From a virus, in the IMG/VR virus record IMGVR_UViG_3300046170_000371, positions 1 to 64,000 of that record: a stretch of 64,000 nucleotides of DNA. One strand, written 5' to 3'. The translations under genes and the position numbers were made by a program. Numbering within the stretch: position 1 is the stretch's first letter; every line of letters begins with the position of its first letter. Below are positions 14,648 through 23,240 of this stretch, one piece after another. The notes beneath the pieces were generated by a model, which saw only the letters and a program-made list of their open reading frames with translations, was not told where the DNA came from and ran no database searches.

Positions 14648-14826
14648 TGTTCAAACTCAACACTGAAATGGAAGCAATCCCTGTGACTGCTCCCGAAATG
14701 CGTACTGTCTTCAATCCAAACACAATGGAGTCAGACACACATCTCGGCTATCAAGCTGAGATTCAGTACAAACGTAAGCCACCCTGCTACACGTTTGATT
14801 TATGTGCGGTCGACTTGACACAGTAA
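14647..14826 (+). CDS. Small hypothetical protein (59 aa)
   Basis: TAATG overlap upstream and a 25-base overlap downstream. Polar, with Cys near the end (KRKPPCYTFDLCAV). Unrecognised. Confidence 0.45.
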   Translation: MFKLNTEMEAIPVTAPEMRTVFNPNTMESDTHLGYQAEIQYKRKPPCYTFDLCAVDLTQ

Positions 14827-14957
14827 ATGTCGGTGAACCTGTCATGATTTCATATCATATGGGTATGAAGTGTTACCAACACGCTCGACATTTAGTAATA
14901 TCAAATGATGAGAACTGTATCGGTGGTTTTTATTACACCGACGGAACACCTGCTTAA
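14802..14957 (+). CDS. Small hypothetical protein (51 aa)
   Basis: Met/His-rich start (NVGEPVMISYHMGMKCYQHA). The long overlap with the previous ORF makes it less certain. Unrecognised. Confidence 0.4.
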   Translation: MCGRLDTVNVGEPVMISYHMGMKCYQHARHLVISNDENCIGGFYYTDGTPA

Positions 14958-14960
14958 TCA

Positions 14961-15308
14961 ATGATGAAAACTTACGAACTGTATGTATTTACTCAAGAGT
15001 CTTGTGCCCCTTGCACACGTCTCAAGGACCACGTCCAAACTCTCACGGAAGCTGAGCAAGCTGAACTGCACTTTGTGCCTCTTAAGACGGCCTCAGGCGC
15101 TCGTACGGCGCTTGCAGAGGAGTTATCGGTGGACCTCACACCAACGCTCGTTGTCGTACATGAGGAGGTCGCTTGCCAACTCGATGCCGATGGCGACGAA
15201 GACTGCGACTATGTCGAGCAATCAGTTGAAAGATTCGTTGGAGCTAACAGCATCATCGAACATCTACAAGCAACGCTAGACGCTTACACTTATGCACACC
15301 CTGAATGA
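14961..15308 (+). CDS. Thioredoxin/glutaredoxin-like protein
   Basis: A 115-residue protein with a CAPC redox motif near residue 14 (YVFTQESCAPCTRLKDHV) and the cis-Pro region DLTPTLVVV near residue 62: a short thioredoxin fold. An extra acidic loop with a Cys pair (LDADGDEDCDY) is inserted. Location 1.2 kb upstream of the RNR genes suggests it reduces the C-terminal Cys pair of NrdA. ATGA coupling to the next gene. Confidence 0.72.
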   Translation: MMKTYELYVFTQESCAPCTRLKDHVQTLTEAEQAELHFVPLKTASGARTALAEELSVDLTPTLVVVHEEVACQLDADGDEDCDYVEQSVERFVGANSIIEHLQATLDAYTYAHPE

Positions 15309-15679
15309 CAACAGCTAAATATGGAGTAATCCATTATCCAAAAGATAGTTATAGAGAAATCTGTGTCCCGGATGGCGCTGACAATATAGATATTGAAAGT
15401 CCTTATGCCTGGTACGAAGTAGATGATGATGCTATCTACATGGAAGTCCTTAACTTAAATCCAACCGATTACTGGGTTGGCTATTTCTTCTATAACGATA
15501 TGGAAGGTGCTGAAGATGCTTGTCCTGTTGAATGTAATACAAGAGAACATCTAGATGCTCACTGGCAATCTAATAGTGGAGGTGGTCACTATGACTGCAT
15601 TCGCTATGAACACCGAGTAAATGGTGATGTGATTGACACAATCAACCACAATTATTACGACCTTTATAACGAAGAATGA
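15305..15679 (+). CDS. Hypothetical acidic protein (124 aa)
   Basis: Asp/Glu/Tyr-rich protein (DIESPYAWYEVDDDAIYMEV) with three Cys and a His cluster (SNSGGGHYDCIRYEHR). Part of the operon leading to RNR. Unrecognised. Confidence 0.55.
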   Translation: MTTAKYGVIHYPKDSYREICVPDGADNIDIESPYAWYEVDDDAIYMEVLNLNPTDYWVGYFFYNDMEGAEDACPVECNTREHLDAHWQSNSGGGHYDCIRYEHRVNGDVIDTINHNYYDLYNEE

Positions 15680-15876
15680 CCCAATACGAACGCGAAGAAC
15701 TTATATTTGATTTAGCCCAACACAGAGTAAAGCAGTTATCACAAGCAGGGATATTCGCTATGGCGGTAGACCAAATGTGTGCACTACTTTCTCGTGAAAC
15801 TGATGAGCAACTGCTTAAAGTCTCACTGGGATATGAACCAACAAAAGATAAGAGTAAATCTGGTAAAGGATTTTAA
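15676..15876 (+). CDS. Hypothetical protein (66 aa)
   Basis: ATGA overlap upstream, abuts the IF-1 ATG. Helical (FDLAQHRVKQLSQAGIFAMA) with a Lys-rich tail. Unrecognised. Confidence 0.5.
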   Translation: MTQYEREELIFDLAQHRVKQLSQAGIFAMAVDQMCALLSRETDEQLLKVSLGYEPTKDKSKSGKGF

Positions 15877-16101
15877 ATGGCTAAAGCTAATGTAATATCA
15901 GCACGGGGTTCAATCCTTCGTGAAGATGGCAATGGATACTTTCGTGTTGAACTTGAAGACCCTGCAGGACATGTATGTCTATGCCGTGCTTCAGGTAAAC
16001 TAATTACACGTAAGATTCAACTACTTGTTGGTGACAGTGTCACCGTAGAACTCAGTCCTTACGACCTTGAACGTGGTCGTATTACCCTCAGAGAAAAATA
16101 A
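15877..16101 (+). CDS. infA: Translation initiation factor IF-1
   Basis: A 74-residue protein matching IF-1 end to end in length and fold: GNGYFRVELEDPAGHVCLCR, ASGKLITRKIQLLVGDSVTV and ELSPYDLERGRITLREK. The PAGHxCLCRAxGKL block is typical of cyanobacterial rather than E. coli IF-1, so it was probably taken from a host. IF-1 binds the 30S A site and promotes initiation; a phage copy could bias initiation or replace a limiting host factor. It abuts MazG downstream without a gap. I know of no described cyanophage IF-1, but could not search. Confidence 0.9.
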   Translation: MAKANVISARGSILREDGNGYFRVELEDPAGHVCLCRASGKLITRKIQLLVGDSVTVELSPYDLERGRITLREK

Positions 16102-16542
16102 ATGTCACTACTAGAACAAGCACGCAAGTTCCGCGAAATCTTTAGTCAAGAAGTATTGCCTAATATTTCACGTTATGGTTTCATCAAAAAGAAACTATGG
16201 GATATGCAATCACGATTAATCAGAGAAGAAGCTGGTGAGTTTCTTGTAGCTGCTGATGAATGCTTTGCTGACCCCGAAGACCCTAGACGGCGAGAGGAGT
16301 TAGTCAAAGAATTATCAGATCTTGTCTTTGTTTGCTATCAGTTTGCTGCTACTTATAACATTGATTTAGATAAGGCAATGACCCTCGTCTTTGAATCTAA
16401 TCTCAGTAAACTAGATGAACAAGGAAAGCCAATCTACCGCGAAGACGGCAAGGTTTTAAAAGGACCTAACTATCAGCCACCAGACTTAGCTGATTGTCTC
16501 CCTCAACCACAACTTAACTACTACGATACAAATGGAAAATAA
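16102..16542 (+). CDS. mazG: MazG-like nucleotide pyrophosphohydrolase
   Basis: A 146-residue protein with the all-alpha NTP-PPase metal motif: REEAGEFLVAADE (ExxE) near residue 35 and ELSDLVFVCYQFA (ExxD) near residue 72. C-terminal KGPNYQPPDL is a common tail in phage MazG relatives. Cyanophage MazG proteins hydrolyse nucleotide triphosphates; a role in altering (p)ppGpp has been proposed and disputed. The stop overlaps the NrdA start (TAATG). Confidence 0.85.
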   Translation: MSLLEQARKFREIFSQEVLPNISRYGFIKKKLWDMQSRLIREEAGEFLVAADECFADPEDPRRREELVKELSDLVFVCYQFAATYNIDLDKAMTLVFESNLSKLDEQGKPIYREDGKVLKGPNYQPPDLADCLPQPQLNYYDTNGK

Positions 16543-17954
16543 TGTCATTGCCCGGACTGGAAGAGTTCAAAACTGGATTGATGACCCTGAGTTCACGACT
16601 GCCTGTCAGCTGCACAGTCTTTGTTGTTGAAGACAGTATGGAAGGACCCAACGGCATCGAAGCCAGCTGGCGATTTGTCAGCCATGCTCTACGATTTGGA
16701 GCAGGAGTTGCAGTCCATCTCTCTAAGATTAGACCTGCTGGCACAGATAACGGGTCAGGACTCGTTGCGAGTGGCCCGTGCTCATTTGGAAAAATCTATA
16801 GTTGTCCTTAACGAACAACTCAGACGCGGAGGCGTATACAAAAACGGAGCAGTAGTTCTGCACCTTGACCTCAATCATCCAGACATCCTGGACTTTATTG
16901 ATATGCCTAGGAATGAAATCCCTTGGGCTAAACGCTGTATTGACTTGTCTCCTGTTATGTGGGACATGGCAAACCCTGTCGTTAAAGAAGCAATCCTTAA
17001 AGGCATTGCACGTGGTGACATCTGGCTTGCCAAAATCAAAAGAGATCAAAAAGGCGAACGGATTTACGCGAACGTGTGCCTCGAAGTCTTCCTTAAGAGC
17101 CGTGGCACTTGTCTCTTAGAACACATCAACGTAAGTGCTTGTACTCCAGAAGAACTTGCCTGCTGCATTTACTGCAGGCATGGCAGAGCTTTGTGCACTG
17201 CATCCAACGACTGGTGTTGAGAAAACTGGCGAGTATCTTTCTCAAGAAGAAGACCGTCAAGTTGGTCTCGGCATGCTTGGACTAGCCAACTTGCTTGCGC
17301 TGGAAGGAGTTACCTATGCTGAATTTGGTGAAGCATTGACTGCTAATAACTATCCTGAAGGCGATTACATTACGACTCCAGCTGCACGTAAAATAGTTAC
17401 ACAGCTTCAAGCAGGAATTGATGCAGCAGCAGAAGTAGCACGAGCCGCCAACATGGACCGTGCCTTCGCTATTGCTCCCACTGCCTCTTGTAGTTACCGT
17501 TACACAGACCGAGCTGGCTATACCACCGCCCCCGAACTTGCACCGCCAATCGGGCGCACAGTGGATAGGGACAGCTCTACATTCGGTGTCGAAACTTTCG
17601 ACTACGGAGATGTTGAAACAGCTGAATCTGTTGGCTGGGACAACTATCGCCGTGTAGTTGATGGAATCATGGAAATGATTAATCGCACTGGCCTAGCGCA
17701 TGGCTATAGCTTCAACTCATGGAGCGACGTTGTTCAGTACGACGACGACTTTATTGAAGCATGGCTTGATTCTCCACAGACTTCGCTGTACTACAGCTTG
17801 CAAGTCATGCAGAACACGCAAGGCAAAAGATGATGCACTAGCAGCACTTGACGGTAACTTCGGTGAGATGTTCGGCTTTAATGACGACGACGCCGATGAT
17901 GACATCATTAATGTATTTAATGACCCAGCAGCCTGTGTTGGCTGCGCTGAATAA
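16542..17954 (+). CDS. nrdA: Class I ribonucleotide reductase alpha subunit (three frameshifts)
   Basis: After removal of one extra base near 16800, 17160 and 17828, the protein is 469 residues, shorter than E. coli NrdA and without an ATP cone. Visible catalytic features: SGPCSFGK (first redox Cys), YANVCLEVFL (Asn, thiyl-radical Cys and Glu) near residue 177, GTCLLEHINVSAC (second redox Cys), SLYYSLQVMQNTQG near residue 415 with the adjacent Tyr pair diagnostic of class I, and a C-terminal CVGC. This fits the compact cyano-podo/siphovirus RNR group that I recall being reassigned from class II to class I. It supplies dNTPs with the NrdB downstream. Confidence 0.88.
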
Positions 17955-17971
17955 ACCCTATACCTAATCCA

Positions 17972-18704
17972 ATGAAAGCAGAAACTCCTTACATTCATCT
18001 TCACCAGCGCAAGCGTACCTGGACTCCTGTCCAAGTATCTGCTGGTCAGCTACTTAATGGTGGCGAAGAAGTCATTCAACGAGCACTAGCACTTCGTTGC
18101 CTTGAAATCCCAGTGGGTGACTTTATTAGCGATGCTATGAAAGGTGACCTACCTGATGTGAAAGGTTGCAAGGAGTTGCTTGCTTCTAACGTTGTTGATG
18201 AAGAAAACCATGATATTGCCCTTAACTATGCAGCTGCTGCACATGGAGTTTCCTCCCGGTTTGAGAAGGAAGCTGCACACATTTGCAAGACCTGGCTTGA
18301 GCTGGACCGTCATCCAGTTCTCAAAGCTGTTGTACTGGAAAGATCCGTCTTCTTTGTCTTACTGCCCATCTTCCGATTCCTCGGAGATACAGGATTACGC
18401 ACCACAAGCGCTGACATCAGCCGAGACGAGCAAACCCACGTTGCTGCCAACACGCTTGTATGTGAAGCGCTCGGTCTTAAATCTGACAAGACCCTCAACA
18501 ATCTCCGCCGCGCTACGGTCGCGTGGTGCCTTCAGTCCCTCAAAGGGGGAAGCTGATCACAAGCATCTGTCCAGTAACTTCTGGCTTGCAAGTTCAGATT
18601 CTCTCTACACAAGAGGGAAAGCTGAAGGTCTAGCTGAAACACGTGCAAGCCGTATGCCTGCATTCTTCGAGACTGCCAATCAAAACTTACCACAATATGC
18701 TTAA
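17972..18704 (+). CDS. nrdB: Class I ribonucleotide reductase beta subunit (one frameshift)
   Basis: About 243 residues after one extra base near 18545. Ferritin-like metal ligands: DEENHD (ExxH) near residue 76, ERSVFFVLLPIF (Glu) and SRDEQTHVAAN (ExxH) near residue 151. The residue four positions after the first His is Leu, where E. coli NrdB has the radical Tyr122, so a tyrosyl radical at the usual site is unlikely and a different metal or radical form is implied. Shorter than typical NrdB. It lies 17 bases after NrdA and overlaps the next small gene by 8 bases. Confidence 0.8.
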
Positions 18705-18981
18705 GAAAAAAGAATTAGCTAAACGCTTATATAAAGCTTACGAATTACATCTCGCTTCATTAGATACATCAGCACTGTATGATTTAACTGAAGAGCTATC
18801 AAGTGGTTGCATCGTCAATCACTTGAATGATGTGACTGTTGATGAGCTAAAAACTTATGTGAGACAAACATTCATTCACTCTCACCCTCCTATGTACTTG
18901 ATTAGTCCAAGCACTACTCCTCAAGTCACTACCTCTAAGCGTAGCGCTGTACTAACTAAACTAAAATCTATTTTTAAATGA
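18697..18981 (+). CDS. Hypothetical protein (94 aa)
   Basis: Basic at both ends ([34 protein letters not shown]), helical in the middle (TVDELKTYVRQTF). ATGA coupling to the next gene. Unrecognised. Confidence 0.55.
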   Translation: MLKKKELAKRLYKAYELHLASLDTSALYDLTEELSSGCIVNHLNDVTVDELKTYVRQTFIHSHPPMYLISPSTTPQVTTSKRSAVLTKLKSIFK

Positions 18982-19368
18982 CACCTATACTTGAATTTAC
19001 TGGCAAAGATAAACAAAAGATTCAAATCCTTGAGCAAGAACTTGACCTAGAAAAATTTGATGACAAAGGATTGCCTGCTGATACCCATATGGTTACATAT
19101 GAAATCGAAGACAAGACTTTAATTGATGCTGTCCGTGCTTACAATAAGGTTGATATCTTTGATGCTTACTTTGATAAGCTTAAAGGACACTGGCAAAGTA
19201 GTAAAGATACAGTCTGGCTACGGCAATGTCCGACCAAACTTATACGGCAAGATTAAATCGACGATGACTAAACAAGACTACATTGACAAACTCGTTACTA
19301 TTGTTAAGCAGAAAGCAGAACACTGTACTGTCAAACAACTGCGAGTCTTAATTAACTCCTATAAATAA
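18978..19368 (+). CDS. Hypothetical protein with probable frameshift (about 129 aa)
   Basis: Begins [20 protein letters not shown]. The frame as given stops at 19256, but the next frame from about 19186 gives a better strand ([20 protein letters not shown]) that runs into [20 protein letters not shown] and ends at 19368. The alternative is two genes, 18978-19256 and 19264-19368 (34 aa). Unrecognised. Confidence 0.45.
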
Positions 19369-20001
19369 TGCACGACGCTAAACTTATCTGGGTTACACCA
19401 GATGCTGAGGCACTAATCGCTAAGATTGCCCGTGTCTCTAATCCTAAGAATGAAGATAACCCTGACTCTGAACGTCTACTGCGTTATCTAATTAAACACA
19501 AGCACTGGTCACCATTTGAAATGGCGTCTATGTGCGTAGAGATTCACACTACACGTGCTATTCTCACCACAGATTCTGCGTCACCGTAGCTTCTCTTTCC
19601 AAGAGTTCTCACAACGGTACGCTATTCCTACTGATACCTTTGCGACTGTGCTGCCAAAGCTCAGACGTCAAGATGAAGAGAACAGGCAGAACTCTATTGA
19701 TGACCTTGCAAGTGAAACTGCTGAGTACTATGAAGACCGTATTGATGCTCACTTCCGTCAAGGAGTTGAGCTGTATGAGTCTTTGCTTCACTCTGGTGTA
19801 GCTAAAGAATGTGCACGTTCTGTCCTGCCTATTAACACTGTGACTCGTCTGTATATGTCAGGCACTATTCGTAGCTGGCTTCATTACATTGACCTACGCG
19901 GTGACAACGGTACGCAGCGAGAGCATATGTCAATTGCTCGTAGTGTTGGTGAAATTCTTGATACTCAACTTCCAAATATTGCTCGCGCAATGTGGGGTTA
20001 A
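19368..20001 (+). CDS. thyX: Flavin-dependent thymidylate synthase (one frameshift)
   Basis: The ThyX signature [14 protein letters not shown] (RHRxxSxxxxSxRY) is clear, preceded by [19 protein letters not shown] and followed by [20 protein letters not shown]. One extra base near 19565 splits the gene between TTRA and QILRHRS. Corrected length is 210 residues. ThyX makes dTMP from dUMP with FAD and methylene-tetrahydrofolate, completing the dNTP block with RNR and MazG. Confidence 0.92.
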
Positions 20002-20037
20002 GTGCTTATATTAGAGGCTGACCAATGACTATAAATA

Positions 20038-20694
20038 ATGAACTTTATTGCAGCAACCGTTGAACTACGAGACTTCGTTGCAAATCCGATCAACGCTTAT
20101 GGGCTTGACTATAGCGGTGCTGATGCTGTTATCCCCTCTGGCAATAGTGCTGGAGAGGTCAAGCTTCGACTCCTCTGCTATAACCGTCCAGGCCCAAAAC
20201 TAGAAACGTTTGGTGGATGGAAACAAGGCACCCGTGCGTTGATTACTGGCAACCTTGTATTCAGCGATGACACTAGTCAGCCTATGGATTTGATTGTTAC
20301 TACGATTGAACCTAATATTCCTCAAGATATGTTCTGTAACCAAGTCGTTCTTGGTAATGCATTCTTTGGTTCAGATGAAATCAAAGAACGTAAGAACTCA
20401 CAAATCGCTATTAAAATTGGAACCACGCTTGATAATAGCGATGTAACTACGTGGCTATTTATGGAAACTCATGATTCGAGAAAAAGCAAACTTACTGAGC
20501 GAGTCCGCAAAGGGCGTCCTATCTGCGTCCAAGGATATCTGCGTGAGTATCGCAAAGAGGGTGACACTTCCCCTTATCGAGCAATCGTTGCGAACGACTT
20601 CACGACTAGAAAAGACCGTGAGCAAGGAAGCCGAAAAGCAACGACAGGCTCTGCGAAAGGATACGCAGAAGTGGACCCAGTCCCAGACTACTGA
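20038..20694 (+). CDS. Tandem OB-fold single-stranded DNA-binding-like protein
   Basis: A 218-residue protein with two OB-like units: residues about 2-105 (FIAATVELRDFVANPINAYG ... LITGNLVF) and 110-200 (NQVVLGNAFFGSDEIKERKN ... ICVQGYLREYRKEG). The order strand - turn - strand - GxLxxY is SSB-like. It sits between ThyX and the replication genes, so it probably binds single-stranded DNA at the fork. Confidence 0.6.
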   Translation: MNFIAATVELRDFVANPINAYGLDYSGADAVIPSGNSAGEVKLRLLCYNRPGPKLETFGGWKQGTRALITGNLVFSDDTSQPMDLIVTTIEPNIPQDMFCNQVVLGNAFFGSDEIKERKNSQIAIKIGTTLDNSDVTTWLFMETHDSRKSKLTERVRKGRPICVQGYLREYRKEGDTSPYRAIVANDFTTRKDREQGSRKATTGSAKGYAEVDPVPDY

Positions 20695-20738
20695 TGACTG
20701 TGAACCAGTCGGATTAACTGATTAACTGTACCCTAAAT

Positions 20739-20760
20739 GGCTCGCGTGCGGGCCTTTTTT
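20739..20760 (+). terminator. Rho-independent terminator
   Basis: GGCTCG-CGTG-CGGGCC stem with one G-T pair, followed by six T residues. Ends the nucleotide-metabolism operon. Confidence 0.75.
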
Positions 20761-20774
20761 AATGCCAAAAATTT

Positions 20775-20948
20775 TCAAGCCGGTTTCAACGGAATGTTTG
20801 GCACATGTTCTCTCATATGTTCATCGTATCTGTAGTCAGGCACCTGTGATGGTGTCGGTCTAAGTATTGACGGCCATGCAGATTCATTCTCACCTGCTCG
20901 TGCAATTAGTTCCATTACATCGTTAGGTATAGTTCCTGCTAATCTCAT
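20775..20948 (-). CDS. Small minus-strand hypothetical protein (57 aa)
   Basis: Starts at ATG 20948 (MRLAGTIPNDVMELIARAGE) and ends with TGA at 20775-20777. Pro-rich C-terminal half (LRPTPSQVPDYRYDE). It fills the gap between two plus-strand operons and meets the terminator at its end. Unrecognised but with coherent composition. Confidence 0.5.
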   Translation of the reverse strand: MRLAGTIPNDVMELIARAGENESAWPSILRPTPSQVPDYRYDEHMREHVPNIPLKPA

Positions 20949-21011
20949 ATTTAGTTAGCTCACATTTATCTATTGTATTACTTATATTTGTAGAGTCTAA
21001 ATAATAAAAAT

Positions 21012-21752
21012 ATGACGCTACAAGTTCTACCCCCAGAAATGCTGGAGGGTCCTAAAGACAAAATTGAAACTAAAGAAGCACAACCTTATTGGAAACCTAG
21101 CTCACTTAAAGATGGCGAATCAGAAGAGTTCCGACTACTCGGTTGCTACGACACAGGTCATGCAATTGTCGGCTGGCAATATGCATCAGAGAAACGCCGT
21201 GATAATGGTGAACTCGGTTTTGCTGGCTACGTCGTTACTCGCTCTCATCCTGGGCAGCCTGATGACATCGCACGTGAAACCGACTGGTCTAAACCAGACC
21301 GACCCAAGATTGACGGCACCTTCGTTAAGCCACGGCGGTTCCTTGCTTGGGTAGCAACTAGTGCAGCACGAGGTCGTTTAGAGGTACTATTCATTGAACA
21401 AAAATCACTACGAGAACAACTCACAGAAATCCTTCAAGAGATTGAAGACTACACTTGGACTGAAGAAGGACTTGCTAATTTTTCGATTAAGATTAGTCGC
21501 AAGGGAGCCGGTCTGGAAACTTCATACAGCATCCTTCCAAAAGTCCGTAAAGTACCAGATAAAATTAAATCGTCTTGGGAAAAAGAGAAAGACACTATCT
21601 GGCTACCTAACTTCTTTGAAGGCAAAGACCCTTTCGACGGTAAGCAAGTTGACGCTAAAGGTCTTCCAGCTGGTGGAACCGACAAACGCGGAGCCCACGT
21701 AACACCTACTACTGCTAAGAAAAAAGTTGAAGAAAGTCAAGCCGAGTTCTAG
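21012..21752 (+). CDS. Conserved hypothetical replication-region protein, SSB-like tail (246 aa)
   Basis: Starts MTLQVLPPEMLEG after an AT-rich leader. The core (EFRLLGCYDTGHAIVGWQYA ... RRFLAWVATSAARGRLEVLF) is beta-rich, and the C-terminus is Lys-rich then acidic, ending EESQAEF. That acidic tip ending in Phe resembles gp2.5 and gp32-type SSBs, and position before the exonuclease and primase supports a DNA-binding role. No family match is claimed. Confidence 0.55.
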   Translation: MTLQVLPPEMLEGPKDKIETKEAQPYWKPSSLKDGESEEFRLLGCYDTGHAIVGWQYASEKRRDNGELGFAGYVVTRSHPGQPDDIARETDWSKPDRPKIDGTFVKPRRFLAWVATSAARGRLEVLFIEQKSLREQLTEILQEIEDYTWTEEGLANFSIKISRKGAGLETSYSILPKVRKVPDKIKSSWEKEKDTIWLPNFFEGKDPFDGKQVDAKGLPAGGTDKRGAHVTPTTAKKKVEESQAEF

Positions 21753-21924
21753 TAACTACCGACCGCATCTCGTTAATGAAGATGCAGAAACTGTATACGT
21801 TGCAGTTAATAGTTGGGGTGGATCTGTTTCCGCTCCTCATTGGGTTAAGAGACATTACCCTGGTTACAAATGTGAAAATGTCTCACCTGAAACACTAGAA
21901 AAAAAGCTAACTAAAAATGATTGA
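21727..21924 (+). CDS. Small hypothetical protein, start uncertain
   Basis: The reading EDAETVYVAVNSWGGSVSAP and HWVKRHYPGYKCENVSPETL is protein-like. No ATG is in frame; the TTG at 21727 overlaps the previous gene by 26 bases. Unrecognised. Confidence 0.45.
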   Translation: MKKVKPSSSNYRPHLVNEDAETVYVAVNSWGGSVSAPHWVKRHYPGYKCENVSPETLEKKLTKND

Positions 21925-22102
21925 ACTTACTGTAAACAAAAACGAATTAGGACTGCATGAAGCTGTTGCCACACTTCAGCTTCCACCAATGACTGTCAGC
22001 CGTGCAAAAGCTGACCGTGATGACCTGGAGTATGAACTCCGCCGTGCCTTCGAAGAACTTGTTGGCGAAATCGTAACCAAACAACTTAAGGATGAATTCT
22101 AA
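21917..22102 (+). CDS. Small hypothetical protein (61 aa)
   Basis: Begins MIELTVNKNELGLHEAVATL, ends with an acidic helix and KDEF. Short overlaps at both ends (ATGATTGA and TAATG). Unrecognised. Confidence 0.5.
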   Translation: MIELTVNKNELGLHEAVATLQLPPMTVSRAKADRDDLEYELRRAFEELVGEIVTKQLKDEF

Positions 22103-22470
22103 TGACCAACATTAATACCGAAGGCTTGCCACCTGAAATGCAAGCACGCATCGCAGACATTATTGAGAAAGCAAAAGCTAATGCCATTACTCCTGGAACT
22201 CCTGGGCTTGTTCCTACTGTGTCTAACCCTGTACCACAGCCTCCGGCTCCTGTCCAACGTCCTCCCTCGTTGATGGACCATGTCATTGCACTGCGTCAAG
22301 AAGTTGACCAGCTTCGTCAACAAGTAGCAGCTGTAGGTCAAGTATCAGAAGCTGTAGGTAATGCAGTGGGGCAGATGTATGCGATGTTTCAACAGCAAAC
22401 CACACTTACAGATACGAGCTCAACGTATAGCCAGAACTTCCAGGAGCAGGTGACTGACGAGGACTACTAA
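22102..22470 (+). CDS. Hypothetical protein with Pro-rich linker and coiled coil (122 aa)
   Basis: N-terminal helix, Pro-rich linker (VPQPPAPVQRPPSL, about residues 44-58), then a coiled coil (VIALRQEVDQLRQQVAAVGQ) and an acidic end (VTDEDY). Probably an oligomeric adaptor in the replication operon. TAATG junctions on both sides. Confidence 0.55.
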   Translation: MTNINTEGLPPEMQARIADIIEKAKANAITPGTPGLVPTVSNPVPQPPAPVQRPPSLMDHVIALRQEVDQLRQQVAAVGQVSEAVGNAVGQMYAMFQQQTTLTDTSSTYSQNFQEQVTDEDY

Positions 22471-23240
22471 TGTCTGATGAAAATCTAGGTCCTAAAGAAA
22501 AACCGTACCGTATACAGACAGCACAAGGCTACCGAAAATACTTATGTTCCGGCCTCTACATGCCGTCTGTTACTACGGTTCTTTCAGCTACTGAGACAGA
22601 AAAATCTAAGGCAGGCTTACGCACCTGGCAAAAAAATAACCCTGGTGCATTAGAAGCTGCTTCTAAACGTGGCTCTGCTATTCACTTAGGTTGTGAAAAC
22701 TACCTACGCGGAATGGACCCAGGTGTTCCTGATGAGTATCAAGATTTCTGGTCAGGATTAACACCATATCTTGATTGGTTTGATACAATCCATTGGAGCG
22801 AACGTCCACTTCGCCCTGACTGGAATCACTTGCGTAGTGATGACAGAGAAGTTGCATATGTCTGGAGCACTGAGCATTTATATGCTGGTTGTCCTGACTT
22901 GATTGGAGAAATCGGTGGTGTCAAAATCATTGCTGACTTCAAGACAAGCAACGGTCCATACATGAACTGCTTCCCAGAGAAGGGTGACCGTATGGGATTC
23001 GGTGGATTCAGGAAGTACCAAAAGTGTGCACAACAAATGGCGGCTTACCGCCTTGCATTATTTGAGCGTACTGGTTATAAATGTGATGTTGCTTTGATTA
23101 TTGTCTCTACCCCAGAGATATCACAAGGCATCTTTATTGATAGCGACCAGCTTGATAGATTCGAAGCGAAGTTCCTGACACGATGTAAACAATTTCATAG
23201 CATAGGAGATGACGAAGAAGATACTGAAGATTGCAGTTAA
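22470..23240 (+). CDS. RecB-like PD-(D/E)XK exonuclease
   Basis: A 256-residue protein. Motifs of RecB/Cas4-type phage exonucleases: SKRGSAIHLGCENYL (helix with His) near residue 70, YAGCPDLIGEIGGVKIIADF and KTSNGP (D...DxK) near residue 137-158, and QMAAYRLALFERTG (QxxxY) near residue 193. Likely processes DNA ends in recombination or host DNA breakdown. It overlaps the primase-helicase start by 32 bases. Confidence 0.78.
   Translation: MSDENLGPKEKPYRIQTAQGYRKYLCSGLYMPSVTTVLSATETEKSKAGLRTWQKNNPGALEAASKRGSAIHLGCENYLRGMDPGVPDEYQDFWSGLTPYLDWFDTIHWSERPLRPDWNHLRSDDREVAYVWSTEHLYAGCPDLIGEIGGVKIIADFKTSNGPYMNCFPEKGDRMGFGGFRKYQKCAQQMAAYRLALFERTGYKCDVALIIVSTPEISQGIFIDSDQLDRFEAKFLTRCKQFHSIGDDEEDTEDCS

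Noticed and set aside
16729-17049. A minus-strand ORF opposite nrdA
   Set aside because: Antisense to a strongly supported enzyme gene, with no start signal or recognisable motif.
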